A stretch of DNA of 64,000 nucleotides from JBCBGF01 sp038526915 (GTDB taxonomy: Bacteria; Pseudomonadota; Alphaproteobacteria; Rhodobacterales; Rhodobacteraceae). The notes beneath the pieces were generated by a model. That model was not told the DNA's origin, ran no database searches, and saw nothing but the letters and a program-made list of their open reading frames with translations. Positions 27,501 through 36,236 of this stretch are shown piece after piece. A program made the translations under genes and the position numbers. Location: assembly GCA_038526915.1 (NCBI GenBank), contig JBCBGF010000007.1:1-64000 (forward strand), written 5' to 3'. Within the stretch, counting starts at the first letter, position 1; the number at the start of each line of letters is the position of its first letter.

Positions 27501-28459
27501 CCCGTCGCCCCATCGCCCTGACCTGTGGCGATCCCGCCGGTATCGGGCCCGAGATTGCAGTCGCCGCCTGGGCAGAGTTGCGCGAGACGGTGCCATTCTT
27601 CTGGATCGGTGATCCGGCACACCTGCCCGAAGGAAGCCCGGTCATCGAGATCGACGACCCCTCACAGGCACAGGCCGCGAGCCGGGAGGCGATGCCCGTC
27701 CTGACGCACCGCTTTCCTGCAGCGGCCACACCGGGACGGCCGACCCCGGCCAATGCCCACTGCGTCATCAGCGCGATTGAGCGTGGCGTGGGGTTGGTGA
27801 TGGGGGGACAGGCCGCGGCCCTGACCACGGGCCCGATCAACAAAAAGGCCCTCATCGACGGGGCAGATTTTCCCTATCCCGGACATACGGAGTATCTCGC
27901 CGCCCTGGCCGGTGTGGACCGGGTTGTGATGATGCTCGCCTGCCCCGATCTGCACGTGGTGCCCACGACGATCCATATCCCGCTCGATCAGGTGCCAGCC
28001 GCGCTGACCCCCGATCTTCTGGAGGATACGATCCGGCTGACCCATGCGGGGCTGATCGACCACTTCGGTGTTGCAAAGCCGCGCCTTGCCGTGGCCGGTC
28101 TCAACCCCCATGCGGGCGAAGGCGGGGCCATGGGCCACGAAGACCTGTCGGTGATCGCCCCAGTCGTTGCGCGTCTGGCCGCCGAAGGGCTGGACGTCAC
28201 AGGCCCCTATCCAGCCGACACGATGTTTCACGCCAAGGCGCGGGCGGGCTATGACGCCGCGATTGCGATGTATCACGACCAAGCGCTGATCCCGATCAAG
28301 ACCATCGATTTCGAAGGCGGCGTGAACGTAACCTTGGGCCTGCCCTTCCTGCGCACCTCCCCCGATCACGGCACCGCCTATGACATTGCGGGCAAAGGCA
28401 TTGCCGACGCGACATCGCTGATCGCCGCCCTTCGCATGGCCGCGGACCCGTCGGCATGA
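27497..28459 (+). CDS. pdxA: 4-hydroxythreonine-4-phosphate dehydrogenase
   Basis: 320-residue NAD-dependent enzyme of pyridoxal-phosphate synthesis. Signatures are LTCGDPAGIGPEI at the start, GPINKKALIDG, GHTEYLA, NPHAGEGG and MYHDQALIPIK, which include the metal-binding His residues. Its ATG overlaps the stop of the surA-like gene. A standard member of the lptD-surA-pdxA-rsmA cluster. Confidence 0.96.
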   Translation: MTRRPIALTCGDPAGIGPEIAVAAWAELRETVPFFWIGDPAHLPEGSPVIEIDDPSQAQAASREAMPVLTHRFPAAATPGRPTPANAHCVISAIERGVGLVMGGQAAALTTGPINKKALIDGADFPYPGHTEYLAALAGVDRVVMMLACPDLHVVPTTIHIPLDQVPAALTPDLLEDTIRLTHAGLIDHFGVAKPRLAVAGLNPHAGEGGAMGHEDLSVIAPVVARLAAEGLDVTGPYPADTMFHAKARAGYDAAIAMYHDQALIPIKTIDFEGGVNVTLGLPFLRTSPDHGTAYDIAGKGIADATSLIAALRMAADPSA

Positions 28460-28478
28460 GGCGCGGTGGCCCCGGCTG

Positions 28479-29324
28479 ATGGGCACAATCGACACCCTGC
28501 CCCCCCTGCGCGAGGTGATCGCGGTCCATGGGCTGAGCGCGCGCAAGGCGCTTGGCCAGAACTTTCTGTTGGACTTAAACCTGACCGCGAAAATCGCGCG
28601 TCAAGCAGGCGATCTGCGCGATGCGGATGTGCTCGAGATCGGCCCCGGCCCCGGTGGGCTGACCCGGGGCCTTTTGGCCGAAGGCGCGCGCCGTGTCCTG
28701 GCCGTGGAGAAGGACCAACGCTGTCTCCCGGCGTTGGCCGAGATCGCGGCGGTCTATCCGGGCCGGCTGGAGGTGATCAACGCCGATGCGCTGGACGTCG
28801 ATGTGATGGCCCATCTCACGCCGCCGGTGAAGGTCGTCGCAAACCTGCCCTACAACGTTGGGACCGAGCTGTTGACGCGGTGGCTGGATCCCCCCGCCTG
28901 GCCGCCCTTCTGGGCCAGTCTGACGCTGATGTTCCAGCGCGAAGTGGCCAACCGGATCGTCGCGGCGCCGGGCACCAAGGCTTACGGGCGTCTGTCGATC
29001 CTCGCGCAATGGCGCAGCACGCCGCGGATCGTGATGGACCTGCCGCCAGAGGCGTTCACCCCGCCGCCCAAGGTGCGATCGGCGGTGGTGCATTTCGAGC
29101 GATTGGATGGGCCACGCTATCCCGCGGATGCGGCGACGCTTGCCCGTGTGGTGGCGGCGGCGTTCAACCAGCGGCGCAAGATGCTGCGCTCGGCGCTGAG
29201 GGGGATTGCGCCCGATATCGAAGAGCGCCTGATGGCGGTCGGGATTGCACCTACGGACCGAGCCGAAGATGTGTCACTGGAGGCGTTTTGCGCTTTGTCC
29301 AGCGCGCTGGAGCCCGGACCATAG
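28479..29324 (+). CDS. rsmA: 16S rRNA (adenine1518/1519-N6) dimethyltransferase
   Basis: 281-residue KsgA/RsmA methyltransferase that dimethylates two adenines near the 3' end of 16S rRNA. Visible motifs are KALGQNFLLD, the SAM site LEIGPGPGGLT, and NLPYNVGT, the catalytic NLPY of adenine N6-methylases. It is the last gene of the lpt-surA-pdxA run. The 81-base space to the convergent DUF4167 gene shows no clear terminator. Confidence 0.96.
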   Translation: MGTIDTLPPLREVIAVHGLSARKALGQNFLLDLNLTAKIARQAGDLRDADVLEIGPGPGGLTRGLLAEGARRVLAVEKDQRCLPALAEIAAVYPGRLEVINADALDVDVMAHLTPPVKVVANLPYNVGTELLTRWLDPPAWPPFWASLTLMFQREVANRIVAAPGTKAYGRLSILAQWRSTPRIVMDLPPEAFTPPPKVRSAVVHFERLDGPRYPADAATLARVVAAAFNQRRKMLRSALRGIAPDIEERLMAVGIAPTDRAEDVSLEAFCALSSALEPGP

Positions 29325-29405
29325 CGGCCTGAAAAGGGGCTCTTCTCAACGTTCGCCGATATTTTGCAAATGGAGGCTGCTGAGGGGTCGGGGGACGACG
29401 CCCGT

Positions 29406-29972
29406 CTACTCGGCCGCTTCGGGCGTCTCCGGCGTGCCGCCATCCGCGGCTGTCGCGCCATCGGCGTTTGCGTTTTGATTGCGGGGCCGGCGCTGGCGGC
29501 GGGGCCGCGCGGGCTTGCTTTCGGGCGTCTCGACCAAACCGCTGTCACCTTCACCACCGGCCACCTCGACCACATCGACGACACCGCCCGCGGTTTCGGC
29601 CTGGTCCCCGTCGCCGCGGCGTTCCGGGCGGTTTTGCTGGGCTTGCTGACGGTCTGCGCGATCACGCTCTTGCTGTTCGCGCCGCGCCTCTTGTTCGCGT
29701 TCCTGCTGTTCGCGGCGGGCCTCCTGCTCGCGCTGGGCCTCGCTCAGCATGCGGGTGTAGTGTTCTGAATGCTGTTGGAAATTCTCTGCAGCCACCCGGT
29801 CGCCTGACAATTGCGCATCGCGGGCCAGCTGGTTGTATTTGTCGATGATTTGCTGCGGCGTGCCCCGCACCTTGCCCTCGGGGCCCGAACTGTCAAATAC
29901 CCGGTTGACGATGTTACCCATCGAACGGTTGCGGTTGTTCTTTGACCGCGAACGTGTCTTCGAAGATCTCAT
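29406..29972 (-). CDS. DUF4167 protein (alphaproteobacterial RNA-binding-like)
   Basis: 188-residue DUF4167 protein. The basic N-terminus (RSSKTRSRSKNNRNRS) and the conserved block GKVRGTPQQIIDKYNQLARDAQ with HSEHYTRML define the family. The rest is disordered: an internal repeat of REQ/ARREQQ units (about 80-105), then a Pro/Arg/Ala-rich acidic tail. Function is unknown; the basic head suggests nucleic-acid binding. It follows prmC and prfA on the same strand, as in many alphaproteobacteria. Confidence 0.85.
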   Translation of the reverse strand: MRSSKTRSRSKNNRNRSMGNIVNRVFDSSGPEGKVRGTPQQIIDKYNQLARDAQLSGDRVAAENFQQHSEHYTRMLSEAQREQEARREQQEREQEARREQQERDRADRQQAQQNRPERRGDGDQAETAGGVVDVVEVAGGEGDSGLVETPESKPARPRRQRRPRNQNANADGATAADGGTPETPEAAE

Positions 29973-30208
29973 ATGGTTTGTGTTCCAGCCTTTTGTGGCG
30001 TTAGCCGGGTCCTGACTTGCTGTTAAAGCTCCGGCCCTATCGACCGATCAAACCCGTATTATCTTGGCTAATGGCGAGGGGGACTTGCAGCCACGTCCCA
30101 CCGCCCGCTCGCATTTCAGTAAACATGGCCAAACTAGTAAGACAAGCGGAATTTGCCGATTGCATGGCAAAATACAGGGGCTTTTGCGAAAATTCGCACT
30201 GTCCGACG
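29973..30208 (-). other. 236-base intergenic region between prmC and DUF4167
   Basis: No coding frame of family character is seen. It contains a perfect dyad TGCGAA-AA-TTCGCA at 30185-30198, just after the prmC stop on the minus strand, and an AT-richer stretch near 30050-30075 that could hold the DUF4167 promoter. I cannot assign an exact promoter. Confidence 0.4.
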
Positions 30209-31048
30209 CTAACATCGCCGGGCGGCGACCACCCTGTCCCGGCCATCCATGTCGGAATGGGTGTTGATCTGTTCAAGGCCCGCGTCCTTGAATAGTGCCG
30301 AGACTGCCTGTGCCTGGGTCGGTCCGATCTCGACCAGCAGCCGCCCACCAGGGCGCAGGTGATCGCGCGCCCCGGCTGCAATCGCGCGGTACGCGCTGAG
30401 CCCGTCTGCCTCATCGGTCAGTGCCAGACGCGGCTCCCACTCCCGCACCTCGGGCGCGAGGGAGGCCATCTCATCCGCTGCGATGTAGGGCGGGTTCGAG
30501 ACGATCAGATCGTAAGAGCCACCCACATCCTCCCACCAATCCGATACTGGTAGGATCACGCGATCCGTCACCCCGTGCGCCTGCGCATTCTCGCCCGCCA
30601 CCAGGAAACCCGTCTCCGACAGATCGGTGCCAACGCCCGTGGCTTTGGGCCGTTCGGCAAGCAGGGTCACGAGAATAGCCCCCGATCCCGTGCCCAGGTC
30701 CAGGACATTGGCAAACGCCTCTGCCAGAGCCAGTTCGACCAGCGTTTCCGTCTCGGGCCGGGGGTCGAGCACATCGGGCGTGACCTTGAACCAGCGGCCA
30801 AAAAACCATCGCCCGCCGACAATCTGGCTGACCGGTTGACGGTTCAACCGCCGGGCCACAAAGCCTTCAAACCGCTGCGCGCCGTCGGACGCGATTTCAT
30901 CGCGATGCACACCGATCAGCCGATCCGGCGCCACGTCCAGCGCCGCGGCCATCAGGCGCCGGACATCGCGCGCGGCCTCTGGCACACCGGCCTCCGACAA
31001 TCGCTTTGCCGCCGCGCGCATGGCCGCCTCGACCGTGGGCGCGCTCAC
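30209..31048 (-). CDS. prmC: Release factor glutamine methyltransferase
   Basis: 279-residue SAM-dependent enzyme that methylates the Gln of the GGQ motif in release factors. An N-terminal helical domain is followed by the methyltransferase domain with VLDLGTGSGAI and the catalytic NPPY (VSNPPYIA). Its start overlaps the prfA stop, so the enzyme is made with its substrate. Confidence 0.95.
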   Translation of the reverse strand: MSAPTVEAAMRAAAKRLSEAGVPEAARDVRRLMAAALDVAPDRLIGVHRDEIASDGAQRFEGFVARRLNRQPVSQIVGGRWFFGRWFKVTPDVLDPRPETETLVELALAEAFANVLDLGTGSGAILVTLLAERPKATGVGTDLSETGFLVAGENAQAHGVTDRVILPVSDWWEDVGGSYDLIVSNPPYIAADEMASLAPEVREWEPRLALTDEADGLSAYRAIAAGARDHLRPGGRLLVEIGPTQAQAVSALFKDAGLEQINTHSDMDGRDRVVAARRC

Positions 31049-32100
31049 ATCCCGCTCTCGGCCAGCTTCGCAGCCTGATCATCGGCAATCAGCGCATCGA
31101 TCACCTCATCGAGGTCGCCCTGCATCACCTGGTCGAGCTTGTAGAGCGTCAGGTTGATCCGGTGATCCGTCATGCGACCCTGGGGGAAGTTGTAGGTTCG
31201 GATCCGCTCGGACCGGTCGCCCGAGCCGACCTGGCTTTTGCGATCCGCCGCGCGTGCGTCGGCGGCACGCTGGCGTTCCATATCGTAGAGCCTTGTCCGC
31301 AGAACCTGCATAGCAATCGCGCGGTTCTGGTGCTGGGATTTCTCCGATGAGGTGACCACCAGCCCGGTGGGAATATGGGTGATCCGAACTGCCGAGTCCG
31401 TGGTATTGACGTGCTGCCCCCCGGCCCCGCTCGCCCGCATTGTATCGATCCGGATGTCGGTCGCCGGGATATCGATGTCGACATCTTCCGCCTCGGGCAA
31501 CACGGCCACCGTCGCGGCAGAGGTGTGGATACGCCCGCCCGATTCCGTCGTGGGCACCCGCTGCACACGATGCACCCCGCTTTCGAACTTCATCCGGGCG
31601 AAAACACCGTCCCCCCGGATATTGGCAATCACTTCCTTTACGCCACCTATCTCGCTCTCGGAATACTCAACGATATCAAAGCCCCAACCCCGCGCCTCGG
31701 CGTGGCGTTGGTACATCCGCAACAGATCCCCCGCAAAAAGCGCGGCCTCCTCCCCCCCTGTGCCCGGGCGGATCTCCAAGATGGCCGGGCGCGCATCCGC
31801 TTCGTCCTTGGGCAAAAGCGCGAGCTTTAGCGATTGTTCCATCTGCGGCAGCCGCTCTTTCAGGCCCGGCAACTCATCCTCGGCCAGGGCCTTCATCTCG
31901 GGATCGTCCAGCATCGCCTCGGCATCCGCGATCTCTGACAGAACGGCCTTGTAGCCCTCGATCTCGGCCACGACGGGCTTTAGCTCGGAATACTCCCGCG
32001 CCAGCGCTGCGATTTCATCGGGCGCCGCGCCCCCTGCCATTTTGGCCTCAAGAAACTGAAACCGTTGGGTGATCTGTTCAAGTCTGTCCAAGGGAACCAT
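31045..32100 (-). CDS. prfA: Peptide chain release factor 1
   Basis: 351-residue RF1, reading UAA and UAG. The codon-reading tripeptide is PTT at about 183-185 (HRVQRVPTTES) and the peptidyl-hydrolysis GGQ is at 227-229 (SGAGGQHVNTT). The length is slightly short of the E. coli protein (360) but all domains are present. It is followed by and overlaps prmC. Confidence 0.97.
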   Translation of the reverse strand: MVPLDRLEQITQRFQFLEAKMAGGAAPDEIAALAREYSELKPVVAEIEGYKAVLSEIADAEAMLDDPEMKALAEDELPGLKERLPQMEQSLKLALLPKDEADARPAILEIRPGTGGEEAALFAGDLLRMYQRHAEARGWGFDIVEYSESEIGGVKEVIANIRGDGVFARMKFESGVHRVQRVPTTESGGRIHTSAATVAVLPEAEDVDIDIPATDIRIDTMRASGAGGQHVNTTDSAVRITHIPTGLVVTSSEKSQHQNRAIAMQVLRTRLYDMERQRAADARAADRKSQVGSGDRSERIRTYNFPQGRMTDHRINLTLYKLDQVMQGDLDEVIDALIADDQAAKLAESGM

Positions 32101-32130
32101 GGCGTGTGGTTGCCGATCCCGGACAAATCG

Positions 32131-32592
32131 TCAAGAGCCCGAGGCCACCTCGCCCAGCGCATCCAGCCAATCGGTGACCCGCGCCGCGTTGACGCCCCAG
32201 TCATAGGCCCCAATGCCCTGACGGGCATAGATCTCGACCCGCGCGCCCGATCCGTCGGACTTAGCCGAGACCGAAGTGTAGTCCGGAAACCCCCAGAATG
32301 CCGACCGCGTCTCGAACGTCAGCAGGCCGTCCTCCACGGATCCCGCAAGCAAGCGCGTCCGATCGGTGGCCAACGCGACGCCCTGAACGCGGGCCAACAC
32401 CTCTTCCGGACGGGCCTCAAAATCGCGCGCCACGCGGGTGCCGTTGCGCAGGGGCCAATCGCCGGGCCCCACATCGGGCATTATTGGTGTCACGTGCCAG
32501 TCAGCTTCATCCACGGGCATTAGACGGACGAACCCCTGCAGGCCCACAAAGCCCAGACAGACAACGGCAAAGGCGATCAGCAGCGCATTCAT
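32131..32592 (-). CDS. DUF1499 family protein
   Basis: 153-residue protein of unknown function with an N-terminal membrane anchor or signal (about 1-20) and the DUF1499 core (FEARPEEVLARVQGVAL; WGFPDYTSVSAK; RVEIYARQGIGAYDWGVN). Thirty bases separate it from prfA on the same strand, so it may be the first gene of the prfA-prmC unit. Confidence 0.82.
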   Translation of the reverse strand: MNALLIAFAVVCLGFVGLQGFVRLMPVDEADWHVTPIMPDVGPGDWPLRNGTRVARDFEARPEEVLARVQGVALATDRTRLLAGSVEDGLLTFETRSAFWGFPDYTSVSAKSDGSGARVEIYARQGIGAYDWGVNAARVTDWLDALGEVASGS

Positions 32593-32636
32593 CGCCCTAC
32601 ACCTAATCGGACGGCGCGGACCCGCAAGGGCGTGGC

Positions 32637-33611
32637 TCAGACCTCGGCATCCTTACGCCGGTTCCATCCCCAGAGACAGATCAACTCAAGGGCCGCATGC
32701 GCCCCGGCAATCGCCGTGGCCCCTGTGGGATCGAACGGCGGCGACACTTCCACCACATCGCCGCCAACCATCCTGATCCCGGCCAGATCGCGCAGGATAT
32801 GCGCCGCCTGGGCCGAGGACAGCCCACCCCAAACGGGCGTTCCGGTGCCCGGCGCAAAGGCCGGGTCAAGGCAGTCGATATCGAAGGTGACATAGGCCGG
32901 CGCGTCGCCCACGATCGCGCGCATCTTGGCGGCGACCGCACTGGCCCCGCTCTCATGCACCTCGCGCGCATCGATCACGGTGATGCCCAGCGTATCCGGG
33001 TTCTCGGTGCGGATGCCCACTTGCACAGAACGCGCCACATCGATCAGCCCCTCTTTCACCGCCTTGTAGAACATCGTGCCATGGTCGATCCGCGTTGCAT
33101 CATCATCGGGCCAGGTATCGGTGTGGGCGTCGAACTGCACGAGCGCCAGGGGGCCAAAGCGCGCGGCGAACGCCCGCAGAATCGGCAGGGATATCGAATG
33201 GTCGCCGCCCAGCGAGATCGCCCCTGCGCCAGCCTCCAGAATGCCGTCGATGTGGTCGGTCAGCCGCGCCGGGAAATCCGGCACCCGGGCATAGTCAAAC
33301 GCCACGTCCCCCACATCGGCAATCGCAAATTCCTCAAGCGGGTTGTAGCCCCAGCCATAGGGCGGATCGTTGACCATATGCGCCGATGCCGCACGGATCG
33401 CACGGGGCCCAAGGCGCGTGCCGGGCCGGTTGGTTACCGCCTGATCGAACGGGATCCCGGTGATGGCAAGGTCGTAGCCCGACAGATCCTTGGTGTAGCG
33501 GCGCCGCAGGAACGAGGTGACGCCGCCAAAGGCGTTCTCGAACGACAGCCCCCGCGGGTCGTCGCGGGTGACCGCACCGTCCACTTCCTTATCCGCATCC
33601 GTCAGCGCCAT
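32637..33611 (-). CDS. speB: Agmatinase/ureohydrolase family protein
   Basis: 324-residue binuclear-manganese ureohydrolase, converting agmatine to putrescine and urea or a related guanidino compound. Metal ligands lie in GGDHSIS, FDAHTDTW and DIDCLDPAFAPGTGTP. The ATG at 33611 follows AAAGGTG; an earlier in-frame ATG (33638) is less well placed. Guanidinobutyrase or guanidinopropionase activity cannot be excluded, since the family differs in a few loops. It is divergent from mazG. Confidence 0.87.
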   Translation of the reverse strand: MALTDADKEVDGAVTRDDPRGLSFENAFGGVTSFLRRRYTKDLSGYDLAITGIPFDQAVTNRPGTRLGPRAIRAASAHMVNDPPYGWGYNPLEEFAIADVGDVAFDYARVPDFPARLTDHIDGILEAGAGAISLGGDHSISLPILRAFAARFGPLALVQFDAHTDTWPDDDATRIDHGTMFYKAVKEGLIDVARSVQVGIRTENPDTLGITVIDAREVHESGASAVAAKMRAIVGDAPAYVTFDIDCLDPAFAPGTGTPVWGGLSSAQAAHILRDLAGIRMVGGDVVEVSPPFDPTGATAIAGAHAALELICLWGWNRRKDAEV

Positions 33612-33749
33612 GTCCCACACCTTTGCAACCTGCCCCACACCACACCAGCGCCCACCTGCGGGGTCAAGCCGATCACGGGCGCGACGTGTCTGTGTGGACT
33701 CTGTCCGGGCAGTTCAGGATAAAGCGCCATACCGTGTGGAGAGCCCTGC

Positions 33750-34553
33750 ATGAACACCGCATCCGATGAACTGGTGCATGACCCCAATGGCGGTCTGCCG
33801 CGCCTTCTGGAAATCATGCGTCGGTTGCGTGATCCGGATGGCGGATGCCCCTGGGACATCGCCCAGACCTTTTCCACCATTGCCCCCTACACCATCGAAG
33901 AGGCCTATGAGGTCGCCGACGCCATCGCACGAGAGGCCTGGGACGAGCTGGAGGGGGAGCTTGGCGATCTTCTCCTACAGACTGTGTATCACGCGCAGAT
34001 GGCCACCGAGCGCGGGCTGTTCGATTTCGCGCGCGTGGCCAATGCGGTCTCCGACAAGATGGTCGCCCGCCACCCGCATGTCTTTGGAGACGCATCCCGC
34101 GACAAGACCGCCGAGCAGCAAACCCGCGATTGGGAGGCGCAAAAGGCCCGCGAGCGCGGTCGGGCCGGCACATTGGACGGTGTGGCCCTGGGCCTGCCGG
34201 CCCTGATGCGGGCCGTGAAGCTGCAAAAACGCGCCGCGCGCGTGGGCTTTGACTGGCCCGACACGGGCGATGTTCTGGACAAGATGGTGGAAGAAGCGCA
34301 GGAGCTTGCCGCCGAGACGACGCCCGACAAGCAGTTTGAGGAATACGGGGATCTGTTGTTTGTGATGGCAAACCTTGCCCGGCACCTGGAGATCGACCCA
34401 GAGGCCGCGCTGAGGGCCGCAAACGCCAAGTTCACCCGGCGGTTTGAGGCTATCGAGGCGGCCTTGGCGGACAGCGGGCGCCGACCCGAAGACAGCGATC
34501 TGGCTGAGATGGACGCGCTGTGGGACGCCGCCAAGGCGGCGGAGCGAGGTTAG
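33750..34553 (+). CDS. mazG: Nucleoside triphosphate pyrophosphohydrolase MazG
   Basis: 267-residue all-alpha NTP pyrophosphohydrolase that hydrolyses (d)NTPs to monophosphates, cleaning the nucleotide pool. Two MazG domains are visible, with PWDIAQTF and YTIEEAYEVADAI in the first and MVEEAQELAAE and EEYGDLLFVMANLA in the second. The length matches the E. coli type (263). The extragenic repeat begins directly after its stop. Confidence 0.93.
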   Translation: MNTASDELVHDPNGGLPRLLEIMRRLRDPDGGCPWDIAQTFSTIAPYTIEEAYEVADAIAREAWDELEGELGDLLLQTVYHAQMATERGLFDFARVANAVSDKMVARHPHVFGDASRDKTAEQQTRDWEAQKARERGRAGTLDGVALGLPALMRAVKLQKRAARVGFDWPDTGDVLDKMVEEAQELAAETTPDKQFEEYGDLLFVMANLARHLEIDPEAALRAANAKFTRRFEAIEAALADSGRRPEDSDLAEMDALWDAAKAAERG

Positions 34554-34604
34554 AGGGGGGGCCCTGCCCCTCGCGCTCCCCGGGATATTTCCAAAGCGAA
34601 GAAG
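34554..34604 (+). repeat. Extragenic palindromic repeat, copy 2
   Basis: A GC hairpin (GAGGGG near 34553 with CCCCTC near 34567-34572) is followed by CCCCGGGATATTTCC and AAAGCGAAGAAG. Except for one base it shares the GGGATATTTCMAAAGCGAAGAAG tail with copy 1 at 4377-4438, and like copy 1 directly follows a stop codon. Confidence 0.7.
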
Positions 34605-34726
34605 TAACGCACCGTTAACCACGAACCGCTAGGCCGGATCCCGCGGTACAGGCGGGGACGCCGATGACCGCAAGCGGAGAAGCGCCCCGGATTTGGCCCG
34701 ACCAGACCGGGGCGTGGACACGGCGG

Positions 34727-34761
34727 CTTCTTCGCTTGTCAAATATCCCCGCCGGAGGCAC
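34727..34761 (-). repeat. Extragenic repeat, copy 3, inverted
   Basis: On the minus strand it reads GTGCCTCCGGCGGGGATATT, then TGACAAGCGAAGAAG, sharing GGGATATTT and AAGCGAAGAAG with the other copies but with a different head. Copies 2 and 3 face each other across about 120 bases. The 252-base mazG/nucleoside-hydrolase gap holds little else. Confidence 0.65.
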
Positions 34762-34805
34762 GAAACGATCTGGTGGTCGGGGGACACGGGCGCTACACCT
34801 GCGCC

Positions 34806-35747
34806 ATGGCACCGCGCAAGATCATCATCGACACCGACCCCGGCCAGGACGACGCGGTGGCCATTCTGCTGGCACTCGCAAGCCCCGAAGATATCGACGT
34901 GCTGGGGATCACCGCGGTGGCGGGGAACGTCCCCCTGCCCCTGACCGAACGCAATGCCCGCATCGTCTGCGAACTGGCTGGCAAACCGGGTATGCCGGTC
35001 TTCGCAGGTTGCGACGCCCCGCTCAAACGCCCGCTGGTGACCGCCGAACACGTGCATGGCAAGACCGGGCTTGACGGCCCGCCCCTGCCGGAGCCGCGCA
35101 TGGATCTGCAGGGCCGGCATGGTGTGGAGTTTATCATCGACTGCCTGCGTCATGAGGCGCCCGGCACCGTCACGCTGTGCCCCATTGGGCCGCTGACCAA
35201 CATCGCCCAGGCCTTCCAGCGCGCGCCAGATATTGTGGCCCGCGTGCAGGAGATCGTTTTGATGGGCGGGGCCTATTTCGAGGTGGGCAACATCACACCC
35301 GCGGCGGAGTTCAATATCTACGTCGATCCCGAGGCCGCAGAGATCGTGTTCAAATCCGGCGTAAAACTCACCGTGATGCCGCTGGATGTCACGCATAAGG
35401 CGCTGACCACTGCGCCGCATATCGCAGGCTTTCGCGAAATGGGCACCGAGGTCGGGCGCATGGTCGCGGCCTGGACGGATTTCTTTGAACGGTTCGACAA
35501 GGAAAAATACGGCTCAGAAGGCGCGCCGCTGCATGATCCTTGCGTGATTGCCTATCTCATTAAACCAGAACTGTTTTCGGGCCGCCACATCAATGTGGAG
35601 ATCGAGACGTCAAGCGATCTGACCCTTGGGATGACGGTGGCCGACTGGTGGGGGGTCACGGACCGTTCGCGCAATGCGATGTTCATGGGCGGCATTGATG
35701 CGGATGCCTATTTCGCCCTGCTGACCGACCGGTTGGCCCGGTTGTGA
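34806..35747 (+). CDS. Inosine/uridine-preferring nucleoside hydrolase
   Basis: 313-residue N-ribohydrolase releasing free base and ribose from nucleosides. The calcium-binding signature IIIDTDPGQDDAVA is at residues 6-19, followed by PIGPLTNIA, the metal-binding GGAYFEVGNITPAAEFN and HDPCVIAY. The ATG at 34806 is chosen because it places the signature at the usual distance. It overlaps the following acetyltransferase by GTGA. Substrate preference cannot be read from sequence. Confidence 0.92.
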   Translation: MAPRKIIIDTDPGQDDAVAILLALASPEDIDVLGITAVAGNVPLPLTERNARIVCELAGKPGMPVFAGCDAPLKRPLVTAEHVHGKTGLDGPPLPEPRMDLQGRHGVEFIIDCLRHEAPGTVTLCPIGPLTNIAQAFQRAPDIVARVQEIVLMGGAYFEVGNITPAAEFNIYVDPEAAEIVFKSGVKLTVMPLDVTHKALTTAPHIAGFREMGTEVGRMVAAWTDFFERFDKEKYGSEGAPLHDPCVIAYLIKPELFSGRHINVEIETSSDLTLGMTVADWWGVTDRSRNAMFMGGIDADAYFALLTDRLARL

Positions 35748-36211
35748 GCGCGGCACTGCATCTGGCAGGCCCCGGCGATTTCGAGGCCCTTGATGCCATG
35801 GTCGCGGCCTACCATGCCGAAGACGGCATCACCTCGGACCCCGAGCATCGGCAAGCGGCCCTGGTCCCGCTTCTGGACGGCAGTCCCCATGGCTGCGTCT
35901 ACATCATCGGGCCGCGTCGAGCGCCGGTGGGCTATCTGGCCGTGACCTTCGGCTGGTCGCTGGAGTTCGGCGGTTTGGACGGATTTATCGACGAGCTCTA
36001 CATCCGCCCCGGTGTGCGCGGCCGTGGCATGGCCAGCGAAGCGTTACATGCCCTCTTGCCCCTCCTTGATGCCGCAGATGTGCGGGCCTTGCATCTGGAA
36101 GCCTCGGTCGATCGTCCGCGGCTCGAACGCCTCTATGCCCGCGCGGGCTTTCGGATGCGGCGCGGCTATCACCTGATGACCCGCGTGGCCCGTCGCCCGG
36201 CTGGCAAATAG
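35744..36211 (+). CDS. GNAT-family N-acetyltransferase
   Basis: 155-residue acetyl-CoA-dependent acyltransferase. The P-loop-like acetyl-CoA motif is RPGVRGRGMASEALHAL (about 88-104), preceded by GFIDELYI and followed by ASVDRPRLERLYARAGF. The GTG start lies inside the nucleoside hydrolase stop (GTGA), so the two are coupled. The acceptor substrate is unknown. Confidence 0.87.
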   Translation: MSAALHLAGPGDFEALDAMVAAYHAEDGITSDPEHRQAALVPLLDGSPHGCVYIIGPRRAPVGYLAVTFGWSLEFGGLDGFIDELYIRPGVRGRGMASEALHALLPLLDAADVRALHLEASVDRPRLERLYARAGFRMRRGYHLMTRVARRPAGK

Positions 36212-36236
36212 GGCCGCCCACGCCTATCTTTGCGCC

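Noticed and set aside
34727..34761. Inverted copies 2 and 3 as ends of a small mobile element (MITE)
   Set aside because: Heads differ, no target-site duplication is visible, and the unit is similar to a single repeat near tkt; more likely independent extragenic repeats.
34664..35074. 136-residue frame starting before the nucleoside hydrolase
   Set aside because: It reads through the inverted repeat and then out of frame through the hydrolase gene; typical shadow.
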